Translations under genes and position numbers: made by a program | Assembly (NCBI GenBank): GCA_001797745.1 | Contig: MGQF01000050.1 | Location: 77,226-113,210 of the forward strand | Origin: Deltaproteobacteria bacterium RBG_13_52_11 | GTDB taxonomy: Bacteria > Desulfobacterota > B13-G15 > RBG-16-54-18 | Direction: 5' to 3' | DNA: 35,985 nucleotides | The notes under the pieces: generated by a model | What the model was told of the DNA's origin: nothing | Databases searched by the model: none | Seen by the model: only the letters and a program-made list of their open reading frames with translations | Shown: piece by piece, positions 16,819 to 23,233 of the stretch | Numbering within the stretch: position 1 is the first letter of the stretch | Layout: each line of letters opens with the position of its first letter

Positions 16819-17742
16819 TTAATAATTAACTTTGTCAATGCCCTTAAGCTGAAGTATCTCCCTCGCTTCATCTTCGGTGGCCGGTTCATATCCGAGCTCG
16901 CGGATAATGCGGATGGCCTTCTCAACCTGTTCGGCGCTGCTCTTGGCCAGCACGCCTTTTTCAAGGTAGAGGTTGTCTTCCAGACCTACTCTCCAAAACC
17001 CGCCCTCAAGCACATTGATCACGCCCATGGGGAACTGGAACCTTCCGGCCGCACAAACAGACCATTTAAAGTCTTCACCCAGTAATTTTTTGGCTTCCCT
17101 GATCATGTAGAGCAGGTTGTCTCCGGTAGCAGGAATACCACCAAGGATACCCATGACAAACTGCAAGTAGATCGGTTTTTTGAGGTAGCCCTCTCTTATA
17201 AGCTGGTCAACGTTATTGATCTGTCCTACATCATAGATCTCAATCTCCGGCCGGGTATTCATTTCATTCATGGCCTTTAAGTAGATGTGTAGAGATGCAA
17301 AGTGATTTGAGAAGATAAAGCTCTCTGTCCCTTCAAGATAGGCCTTCTCCCAGGGATACTTGAACTCCTTGACCTTCTGCACCACCGGATACAAGGCAAA
17401 GTTGAGTGACCCGGCATTAAAAGTGGCCATCTCAGGCTTTAATGCGCTCACAACAGCGAGCCTCTCCTGCGGTGTCATGGTCGGACTTCCGCCGGTAGTG
17501 GGAGTTATCACTACCTTTGATTTGGCCTTTATGCCGCTCAAGATCTCCTTGAAGATTTCACCACTGGAAGAAGGAGAGCCGTCCTTAGGGTTCCTGGCGT
17601 GAACATGTACAACGGCAGCGCCCGCATTATGAGATCTCACCGCCTCGTCGATGATATGTTCCGTGCTGAATGGGAGATATTCGGACATTGATGGCGTATG
17701 AATAGCTCCTGTCAGAGCTGCGGTAATGATTACTTTAGACAT
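16819..17742 (-). CDS. BKACE family beta-keto acid cleavage enzyme (DUF849)
   Basis: A 307-residue member of the beta-keto acid cleavage family, whose prototype is the 3-keto-5-aminohexanoate cleavage enzyme Kce. The family reaction is a 3-keto acid plus acetyl-CoA giving acetoacetate plus a new acyl-CoA. The zinc site is clear: VHVHAR with H46 and H48, the positions known from Kce. The N-terminal ITAALTGAIHTPSMSEYLPF is the family opening, and an acidic ligand is expected in the C-terminal barrel near VLEGGFWRVGLEDN. AGGAGGG precedes the ATG. Co-occurrence with acetoacetyl-CoA synthetase and two dehydrogenases supports this role. The keto acid is not identifiable from sequence. Confidence 0.92.
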   Translation of the reverse strand: MSKVIITAALTGAIHTPSMSEYLPFSTEHIIDEAVRSHNAGAAVVHVHARNPKDGSPSSSGEIFKEILSGIKAKSKVVITPTTGGSPTMTPQERLAVVSALKPEMATFNAGSLNFALYPVVQKVKEFKYPWEKAYLEGTESFIFSNHFASLHIYLKAMNEMNTRPEIEIYDVGQINNVDQLIREGYLKKPIYLQFVMGILGGIPATGDNLLYMIREAKKLLGEDFKWSVCAAGRFQFPMGVINVLEGGFWRVGLEDNLYLEKGVLAKSSAEQVEKAIRIIRELGYEPATEDEAREILQLKGIDKVNY

Positions 17743-17785
17743 TTCAATCCCTCCTTCATTGAATGTTATGAGATCAATAGCATTA

Positions 17786-17884
17786 TCACCGATCCGCAGG
17801 CCTCATTGCCATCATACCAAAATGACCGTGTGCCGCATAGGTTTTTACATCCTTTAACTCGACTTTTTTTATAATCCTTGGCAC
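17786..17884 (-). pseudogene. Short cupin-like N-terminal fragment (32 codons)
   Basis: After the cyclase stop, the minus strand carries GTG and the frame PRIIKKVELKDVKTYAAHGH then FGMMAMRPADR and a stop. The sequence KKVxLKDVxxYxAxGHFGM resembles the start of small single-domain cupin proteins that occur near catabolic operons, but it ends before any metal-binding cupin motif. The start has only a weak ribosome site. I read it as a truncated gene rather than a functional peptide; a chance frame is possible. Confidence 0.35.
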
Positions 17885-17909
17885 CTACTAGTACAGGTAA
17901 AAAATCCTG

Positions 17910-18683
17910 CTATTGATCGCCTTCATCAACAATGGCAACAATCCGGACAATGGACCCATCGCCCTTCTCCCAGCGGATGGGGAAGCCGGCCAGGGTGACC
18001 CTCTTCCCCAGGACCTTGTCAATATCGCCGCCGACATTCTCGTAGCCCATGATGCCGTTACGCAGGAGCAGGTTATGGCACGGCTCCCATTCGGGAAAGT
18101 CTTCCAGCACATCACGCCCGGTCTCCTTTTTGTATTCCTCGCAGACATCCGGCCGTATCGGGTTCTTGCCGTGAACAGGGCCATGGGGGCCGATGGTGGT
18201 GGCGAGGGGATGATCCAGTGCCTGCTGGTCAACGCCGACGCACTTCACGCCCTTAGCGACGAACCACTCGCCCGCTTCTCGGTAGAGGCCGGGGGAGTAG
18301 CAGAAATACTTGGTGCTATCACCCCAATAATGGTGCCAGCCTGTATGAACTATCACCATGTCGCCCTTTTCAATTTTGGGCCTAGCCCTCTCCAGGTCTT
18401 CGGGCATAATCTTTTCCCACTTATTCTTCGGTATATCCACGACGACGCCGGTGCCATAGTACTTTTCCAGGGGGATATCGGCAGTGTACATACCGCCCTC
18501 AAAGACATGGGCCGGTGAATCGGCATGGGTCGTGCAGTGCATGGTGGTCGTGATGACCTGGGAGAGAACCCCAGATTTGGCATGATAATGCATGCGCTCA
18601 ATCTTGACATCGGCAAAATACGGCCACAGGGGTACTTTGTCACCAAAAGGATGGCTTAAATCATATAATTTTACTTTTCCCAC
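17910..18683 (-). CDS. Cyclase family protein (kynurenine formamidase-like metal hydrolase)
   Basis: A 257-residue protein of the cyclase family (PF04199), which includes bacterial kynurenine formamidase and isatin hydrolase. The metal motif HCTTHADSPAH (residues 49-59) gives the HxxxHxDxPxH signature, and DLSHPFGDKVPLWP at the N-terminus is also typical. Members hydrolyse cyclic or N-formyl amides using a divalent metal. AGGAGGT lies seven bases before a GTG start, which is preferred because no ATG fits. It is the first structural gene after the IclR regulator and may perform a ring-opening or amide hydrolysis step feeding the dehydrogenases and BKACE. That role is inferred from context. Confidence 0.88.
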   Translation of the reverse strand: MGKVKLYDLSHPFGDKVPLWPYFADVKIERMHYHAKSGVLSQVITTTMHCTTHADSPAHVFEGGMYTADIPLEKYYGTGVVVDIPKNKWEKIMPEDLERARPKIEKGDMVIVHTGWHHYWGDSTKYFCYSPGLYREAGEWFVAKGVKCVGVDQQALDHPLATTIGPHGPVHGKNPIRPDVCEEYKKETGRDVLEDFPEWEPCHNLLLRNGIMGYENVGGDIDKVLGKRVTLAGFPIRWEKGDGSIVRIVAIVDEGDQ

Positions 18684-18736
18684 AGGTTCACCTCCTACTA
18701 GTTATATTACTCAGACCAACCCATCATATTTTGTAA

Positions 18737-19510
18737 TTATACATTATTATTATAATGGTAATGGAGTTGAGCCGAAATCTTTGTTGCAGTATCCTTCAAT
18801 GGAGAAACAATAGGTGAATCATTATCCCATGTAACCCTCGGAGAGGGTCCGGCAACTACAACAGCTGCCACCGGTTTTTCTTTATAGTTAAATATAGGGG
18901 CACCAACAGCATTAATACCAATGTCGATCTCCTCATTATCGAAAGAGAATCCTTGCCGCCTTATATCTTGTAACTGACGTTGAAACATCTTTGGATCCGT
19001 AATGGTATTCGGAGTAAAACGAGGCATTTGTCCATTGAGAAGGCTGTCCCTGACCTCAGGAGGAGAAAAAGCCAGTATGGCTTTGGCTCCGGCTGCTGCA
19101 TGGATCGGGAGCCTGTCTCCGATGGTGCCAGCAATACGGACCTGTTGAGGTCCCTCAGCAATGTAAGCCATGACTGTACTGTTGCCTACAAGCACTTCAA
19201 AAACAATAGTCTCTTTAAGTGTGCTCCGTAGATCATCAATATATGACTTTGCAATATAAACCAAATTAGTATTGAGAAATTGATTGACAGTCCATCCAAG
19301 ATTGGTAATGGACGGTCCAAGCATGAATTTTTTTGTCTGAGGATTCTGTTGGAGAAAGCCGTACCTCATGAGAATAAGGAGAATTCGAGAGACTGTTGCC
19401 TTATGAAAACCCAATTTCTTACTAATCTCAACGGTCCCCATTTCTTGATTGTATGGGGTAAAGGCCAACAGTATTTCTATGACCTTTTCGATGGAATTAA
19501 ATTTCTTTAT
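18737..19510 (-). CDS. IclR family transcriptional regulator, apparent ATA start
   Basis: A 257-residue IclR-type regulator if translation begins at ATA 19510, or 243 if at TTG 19468. The N-terminal winged helix contains TVEISKKLGFHKATVSRILL and GFLQQNPQTKKFMLGPSI. The effector domain follows, with GTIGDRLPIHAAAGAKAILA and the segment GFSFDNEEIDIGINAVGAPI. The conserved N-terminal helix KKFNSIEKVIEILLAFTPYN extends upstream of every standard start. AGGAGA lies five bases before the in-frame ATA at 19510, and a stop codon sits four codons upstream of it. So the true start is probably non-canonical AUA, or an ATG changed by mutation or sequencing error. It probably controls the cyclase-to-aacS cluster. 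Confidence 0.88.
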   Translation of the reverse strand: MKKFNSIEKVIEILLAFTPYNQEMGTVEISKKLGFHKATVSRILLILMRYGFLQQNPQTKKFMLGPSITNLGWTVNQFLNTNLVYIAKSYIDDLRSTLKETIVFEVLVGNSTVMAYIAEGPQQVRIAGTIGDRLPIHAAAGAKAILAFSPPEVRDSLLNGQMPRFTPNTITDPKMFQRQLQDIRRQGFSFDNEEIDIGINAVGAPIFNYKEKPVAAVVVAGPSPRVTWDNDSPIVSPLKDTATKISAQLHYHYNNNV

Positions 19511-19534
19511 TTTCGTCTCCTATTATAAGACATG

Positions 19535-19551
19535 GTATCATAATATGATAC
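19535..19551. promoter_or_regulatory. Perfect 17-bp palindrome, probable IclR operator
   Basis: GTATCATAATATGATAC is a perfect palindrome with 8-bp arms around one central base. It lies between the -10 box and the start of the IclR gene, overlapping the expected transcription start. This position fits autorepression by the IclR protein. Confidence 0.65.
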
Positions 19552-19556
19552 AATAT

Positions 19557-19585
19557 TATTTATACATTTTTAATAAAATTGTCAA
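19557..19585 (-). promoter_or_regulatory. Sigma-70-type promoter of the IclR gene
   Basis: On the minus strand TTGACA (19585-19580) and TAAATA (19562-19557) are separated by 17 bases. The -35 is perfect and the -10 matches four of six positions. The start would fall inside the adjacent palindrome. Confidence 0.6.
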
Positions 19586-20053
19586 GCGAAGTTTTTTTAT
19601 TTGTTTTCAAAAAAAATTTATAGGATGAAGTTCGGTTATCCGGACCTAATATTTTGATAACGGAGCGTTATTAAACGCTTTTCTCTATATCTTTATCTTT
19701 TCAATGCAAAAAAACCTTGCAGTTGTGCCTAAAAAAGGAAGCCACGAAAAGGAGACTGGTTTGAGCTCAAAATGGATAACGCTTTTCATGTTTGACTATG
19801 CACATCGGAGATATCTGTAATGTTTGACTTTTGGATCTGACCACAACATGTAGAATAATGATCTAACCATACTTTAAGACTGTTACGAGAAAGGAGCCGA
19901 TCGGGAATTGTTTACCTGAACTTGACAGTAATAGATGTAGACTAAAACTCTTTCAATCATTTGGAGACAAAAATCTTTCTGAGATGCGCGTGATTCACTA
20001 TCCCTCGAGACAACCGAATCCTTGAACCACCATATATTGAGATGCTTTCTTGT
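19586..20053. other. AT-rich intergenic region with a MITE-like end
   Basis: This spacer separates the divergently transcribed IclR and OsmC genes. It contains one copy of the repeat shared with 9638-9657 and 7355-7395 (19636-19678). I see no convincing gene: open frames on both strands are short and low in complexity and lack ribosome sites. Confidence 0.6.
19636..19678. repeat. Repeat copy related to the MITE-like end (upstream of IclR)
   Basis: TTATCCGGACCTAATATTTT (19636-19655) is identical to 9638-9657. The following GATAACGGAGCGTTATTAAACGC aligns without gaps to 7371-7393, inside the left end of the 262-bp element. AGCGTT-ATTA-AACGCT at the right side is a small hairpin. It looks like a solo end of the same element family. 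Confidence 0.6.
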
Positions 20054-20082
20054 TTGACAGATAAACCTTATTTCAATATATA
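20054..20082 (+). promoter_or_regulatory. Promoter of the OsmC-family selenoprotein gene
   Basis: TTGACA (20054-20059), 17 bases, then TATATA (20077-20082), about 40 bases before the ATG at 20124. AAAGGAGAGG provides the ribosome site. Confidence 0.6.
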
Positions 20083-20123
20083 AATATCGTCTAGAAAAGA
20101 TGAAATCTTGAAAGGAGAGGAAA

Positions 20124-20594
20124 ATGGGAAAGATTATCCATACATCCAAAATCACCATCACACGGGTTGAGGGCTCAACTCGCAAAGCCTTTGTCGAAGG
20201 ATTCAAAGAACCGATATTCTACGGTGTGCACGGAGGAATTAAGCGATTTTACGGGATTGAGCCGAAAGAAGAACATCCAGCTACCCTTGACCACATCATA
20301 GGGGGTGTGGGAGGGTGAATGATGGGAACCTTGGCTAGGTTTTTGGCCGAGAAAGATATTCCGACCACCGAAGATCGTTACTGTGCCCGTGTGGAAGGCG
20401 ACATTGAAGATGTTAATGGTATCCTCAAAATCACCCGGATAAAAGTCAATTATAATCTTAAGATTCCTCCAGGGAAGGTAAATGATGCCCGCCAGGCATT
20501 CGAGCAGTATCTTCCTTACTGCCCTGGCGCCCAAAGTGTCATCGGCTCTATCCATATCGAGCATGCTTTAAAAATAGAAGAAGAAAAGCTATGA
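20124..20594 (+). CDS. OsmC-family protein with selenocysteine at the peroxidatic position (UGA recoded)
   Basis: Read through an in-frame TGA at 20316-20318, this is one 156-residue OsmC/Ohr-family protein. The part before the TGA ends ATLDHIIGGVGG and the part after begins MMGTLARFLAEKDIP, so UGA replaces the conserved cysteine of the family's GG-C-xxxTL helix. The second conserved cysteine is present as C133 in LPYCPGAQSV. OsmC proteins are thiol peroxidases acting on organic hydroperoxides through these two residues. A SECIS-like hairpin starts 11 bases after the UGA. Frame, spacing and homology run through without a gap, which argues against a nonsense mutation. The AAAGGAGAGG site and promoter upstream support expression. 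The selenocysteine biosynthesis genes are not in the window. Confidence 0.87.
20330..20351 (+). promoter_or_regulatory. Candidate bacterial SECIS element
   Basis: CTTGGCT (20330-20336) pairs with GGCCGAG (20345-20351) over seven base pairs including two G-U pairs. The 8-base loop is AGGTTTTT. The loop begins 18 bases after the UGA and has G at its second position, matching known bacterial SECIS rules. It resembles the AGGUCU loop of E. coli fdhF at almost the same distance. Confidence 0.75.
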
Positions 20595-20601
20595 TCAGAA
20601 T

Positions 20602-20619
20602 TTTCACAATGTTGTGAAA
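20602..20619. terminator. Hairpin after the OsmC gene
   Basis: TTTCACAATGTTGTGAAA is a perfect palindrome eight bases after the stop codon, followed by GTTTCTT. It is AT-rich and may be a weak terminator or an operator for the promoter-like TTGACA just downstream. Confidence 0.4.
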
Positions 20620-20792
20620 GTTTCTTGACAACCATTGTATGGCTGAATATGTATGGCGTTTCAACCATCGTAGATACTCTCGTACTAAGCAAGTTACTAA
20701 GCTGCTAAAAATGCTTTATAATTACAAACACGTACATAATAATTAGTGGCTAAAGTAGCACTTTACCCATCACAATATAGGTTACTTTTGTA

Positions 20793-20820
20793 TTGACACT
20801 TGTCAAGCATGTGCTATAAT
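20793..20820 (+). promoter_or_regulatory. Consensus sigma-70 promoter with a palindrome over the -35 box
   Basis: TTGACA (20793-20798), 16 bases, and TATAAT (20815-20820) match the consensus at all twelve positions. TTGACACTTGTCAA (20793-20806) is an inverted repeat covering the -35 box, suitable for a repressor. This should drive the leader and the dctQM pair downstream. Confidence 0.75.
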
Positions 20821-20862
20821 TCTCAAGAACATAATGGCACTAGCTCCTGTTTGAGCGCCGAG

Positions 20863-20977
20863 GGATGGGTAAATATTATTAATTATTATTTATAATGAAG
20901 ACATACAAGGAACCCGAACCAATGAACCCTGAGAAGTAAACGAGGAGACCCCGGAATTATACAATGGAAACCCATCC
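20863..20977 (+). promoter_or_regulatory. Structured leader RNA upstream of dctQM (candidate)
   Basis: GGATGGGT (20863-20870) and ACCCATCC (20970-20977) can form an 8-bp helix closing a 99-base domain, followed by a short T-rich run. The leader begins near 20827 and is over 300 bases long before dctQ. I could not match it to a known riboswitch. The 540-bp spacer from 20595 to 21134 otherwise contains the promoter, the 5-codon ORF and a hairpin. Confidence 0.35.
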
Positions 20978-21039
20978 TAATTTTTCAGAGGCATAACGTA
21001 AGATTAAACTTACAAATAATTTAAGGAAGGTTAAAAACA

Positions 21040-21057
21040 ATGAAAAAAAGAGGTTAG
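21040..21057 (+). pseudogene. Five-codon ORF, possible stump of a deleted dctP
   Basis: AAGGAAGG nine bases upstream gives a good ribosome site for ATG, and the frame reads MKKRG then TAG. MKK is how many DctP signal peptides begin, and the position immediately before dctQ is where dctP belongs. It may be the fused start and end of an internally deleted dctP, or a leader peptide. Confidence 0.4.
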
Positions 21058-21059
21058 GT

Positions 21060-21091
21060 GGGGGAAGGAATACAGAAAGTTCCTTTCCCCC
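21060..21091 (+). terminator. G-rich hairpin before dctQ
   Basis: GGGGGAAGGAA (21060-21070) pairs with TTCCTTTCCCCC (21080-21091) with one bulged base, followed by TTTACATTT. It is very similar to the terminator after dctM at 22952-22986. It may be an attenuator, or the spacer hairpin left from a dctP-dctQ junction. Confidence 0.55.
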
Positions 21092-21134
21092 TTTACATTT
21101 ATGAATGAAACTAGAACTGAAAGGGGGTTCTTAC

Positions 21135-21650
21135 ATGGGAAGAAAAAAAGCATATGGAGATCGTAGTAAAGGATTGTTAAATACGGTAAAAGGCGTCAGC
21201 AGCTTTCTTAATATCATTGCAGGGGTCGCTCTCACATTCCTTATGTGTCTCACCATCGCCGACGTTATCTTGAGATTTTTCAGAAGGCCTATTGTTGGTA
21301 CGTACGAACTGGTGGCCTTTTCAGGGGCCGTGGGGATCGGTTTCGCCCTCCCTCTTACCTCCTGGGCGAGGCAGCATATCTTTGTTGATTTTGTGATTAT
21401 GAAGTTTTCACGGAAGGTGAAAGATGCCTTCAACGTTGCTACGAGATGTTTGGTGATAGCGCTATTGTTACTGGTTAGTTGGAACATGTTCAAGTTTGGA
21501 CAGACTTTGCAGAATGCAGGGGAGGTTTCCCCCACGTTACAGATACCCTTTTATCCTATTGCTTACGCAGTGGGGGTTTGCTTCTTCATTCTGTGCCTGG
21601 TGTTCGTGTGCGATATTATAAAAATATCAGGAGGTGAATACGATGTATGA
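21135..21650 (+). CDS. dctQ: TRAP transporter small permease, DctQ type
   Basis: A 171-residue membrane protein with four hydrophobic helices. The hallmark DVILRFFRRPIVGTYELVAF (residues 39-58) and the loop TSWARQHIFVDFV near residue 76 identify DctQ. ATG 21135 is chosen over 21105 because AAGGGGG lies seven bases upstream of it and nothing precedes the other. The stop overlaps the dctM start by 8 bp. There is no dctP gene before or after it in the window, so this permease pair is orphaned or uses a binding protein encoded elsewhere. Confidence 0.92.
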   Translation: MGRKKAYGDRSKGLLNTVKGVSSFLNIIAGVALTFLMCLTIADVILRFFRRPIVGTYELVAFSGAVGIGFALPLTSWARQHIFVDFVIMKFSRKVKDAFNVATRCLVIALLLLVSWNMFKFGQTLQNAGEVSPTLQIPFYPIAYAVGVCFFILCLVFVCDIIKISGGEYDV

Positions 21651-22944
21651 GGTCATGATAGGACTTATTGGCCTGGCAGTATTGTTAGTCTTGTTCCTTA
21701 CAGGGATTGAGTTAGGATTTGCGATGGCATTGATTGGTTTCCTCGGATTCTCTATCATTGTATCCACAAAGGCTGCGTTGAACCTAATCGCCAAGGATTT
21801 TTTTGATGTCTTTGCATCGTACGGGTTCACCGTCATACCCCTCTTTATCCTGATGGGTCAGGTTGCATTCAATGCGGGGATTGCGAGGAGGCTGTTCAAC
21901 ACTGCCTTTAAATTTATTGGCCATGTTCCCGGAGGCTTGGCCATGGCCACGGTGGCAGGTGCAACGGCCTTCAAGGCCATCTGCGGCTCATCACCTGCCA
22001 CGGCTGCCACCTTTGCCAGTGTGGCCGTGCCTGAGATGGATCGATATAAGTATAGCAAGAAGCTATCCACGGGGATTGTGGCTACAGTAGGAACCCTTGG
22101 GGTCCTTATCCCGCCGAGTGTCACCTTGATCGTATTCGGCATCATCACAGAACTGTCCATTGGTAAATTGTTTCTGGCTGGGATCATTCCAGGGCTGATC
22201 ATCGCCTTCTTTTTTATCTGTATCATCTATGTTTGGTGTAAGATCAACCCGAAGTTAGGCCCTAAGGGCAAAAAATCAACGTGGAAGGAAAGGATAGCTT
22301 CCCTTCCAGAGTTTGCAGTGGTCGTTGTTATCTTCGTGCTGATGATATGGGGACTGATGAAGGGGATATTTACCCCAACCGAGGCAGGGAGCGTTGGGAC
22401 CGGATTAGTCCTCCTTGTGTCTGTTGTAAGAAGGGATATCGATTTCAAGGGGTTCCTCAAATCAATCGCAGAATCTTTGCGTACTGCTTGTATGGTCCTG
22501 ACGCTCATCGCAGGTTCTACCATCCTGGGCCATTTTCTCGCCGTGACGAAGCTCCCCATGATTGCGGCCGATTGGGTTGTGGCGCTTCCTCTGAACAAAT
22601 TCATTATTATGATCATAATCAGTTTTATCTATCAAACAGGGGGATCTTTTATTGACGATCTGGCTTTCATGGTGCTTGCCACACCGATCTTTTATCCTGT
22701 GATCATCAAACTGGGTTTTGATCCTATATGGTTCGGCATGATCATTGCGATTACGGTTATGATTGGGGTTGTTATTCCACCGGTGGCGATCAATGTCTTT
22801 GTAGTAAAGAATATCACCAAGGTGCCATTTAGCGTGATTTACAGCGGCGTCTATCCCTTTTTGATCAGTCTTGTGGTTGCCGCCGTGCTGTTGTTCTTCT
22901 TCCCACAAATCGCCCTTTGGCTCCCCAATCTAATGATGAAGTAG
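21643..22944 (+). CDS. dctM: TRAP transporter large permease, DctM type
   Basis: A 433-residue, twelve-helix DctM permease. Signatures include GIELGFAMALIGFLGFS near the N-terminus, ICGSSPATAATFASVAVPEM near residues 114-133, GVLIPPSVTLIVFGI near 154, FTPTEAGSVGTG near 243 and IGVVIPPVAINVFVVK near 376. ATG 21643 follows AGGAGG at eight bases and overlaps the end of dctQ. The stretch TGGSFIDDLAFMVLATPIFYP is a substrate-path feature shared with C4-dicarboxylate and other acid permeases. The gene ends 7 bases before a strong terminator. Confidence 0.94.
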   Translation: MYEVMIGLIGLAVLLVLFLTGIELGFAMALIGFLGFSIIVSTKAALNLIAKDFFDVFASYGFTVIPLFILMGQVAFNAGIARRLFNTAFKFIGHVPGGLAMATVAGATAFKAICGSSPATAATFASVAVPEMDRYKYSKKLSTGIVATVGTLGVLIPPSVTLIVFGIITELSIGKLFLAGIIPGLIIAFFFICIIYVWCKINPKLGPKGKKSTWKERIASLPEFAVVVVIFVLMIWGLMKGIFTPTEAGSVGTGLVLLVSVVRRDIDFKGFLKSIAESLRTACMVLTLIAGSTILGHFLAVTKLPMIAADWVVALPLNKFIIMIIISFIYQTGGSFIDDLAFMVLATPIFYPVIIKLGFDPIWFGMIIAITVMIGVVIPPVAINVFVVKNITKVPFSVIYSGVYPFLISLVVAAVLLFFFPQIALWLPNLMMK

Positions 22945-22951
22945 CAATGGA

Positions 22952-22986
22952 GGGGGAAGGGATGCCCTTTATTCCTTCCCCCTTTT
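22952..22986 (+). terminator. Intrinsic terminator of the dctQM transcript
   Basis: GGGGGAAGGGA (22952-22962) pairs with TTCCTTCCCCC (22972-22982), one G-U pair, and TTTT follows directly. Confidence 0.8.
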
Positions 22987-23080
22987 CATTCATGGGATGT
23001 GAAGGAGTAATAGATCACCATATTATTAAACCGAAAGAATTATATTCGATCGGAATATCTTAAGAACGGGGAGTATGCAA

Positions 23081-23212
23081 ATGGATAACTGGACGTTTGG
23101 CATTTCTATGATCGTGGTGGGCATGGGAGGAACACTCTTGACACTTTGGATCTTGAGCCTCATCATGGGCGTTTTGAAAAAGGTTTTCCCTTATAAAGAA
23201 GATAAAAATTAA
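23081..23212 (+). CDS. OadG-like small subunit of a sodium-pumping decarboxylase
   Basis: A 43-residue membrane protein, MDNWTFGISMIVVGMGGTLL followed by TLWILSLIMGVLKKVFPYKE and DKN. One transmembrane helix with the GMGGTLLxLWILSLIMxxLK pattern followed by a basic-acidic tail is the form of OadG/gamma chains, which assemble the decarboxylase complex at the membrane. GGGGAG lies seven bases upstream of the ATG. It sits 21 bp before the beta subunit gene and they are surely co-transcribed. It is shorter than the usual 80-residue OadG and lacks the periplasmic/cytoplasmic extension. Confidence 0.8.
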   Translation: MDNWTFGISMIVVGMGGTLLTLWILSLIMGVLKKVFPYKEDKN

Positions 23213-23233
23213 TAATAAAGGAGATTAAGAGAA

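Noticed and set aside
19883..20206. 107-codon minus-strand frame opposite the OsmC gene
   Set aside because: It has low-complexity composition and no ribosome site, and overlaps the OsmC promoter and start.
20863..20977. Known riboswitch class in the dctQM leader
   Set aside because: I compared it by eye with TPP, cobalamin, SAM, c-di-GMP and THF motifs and found no matching conserved core. Kept only as an unassigned structure.
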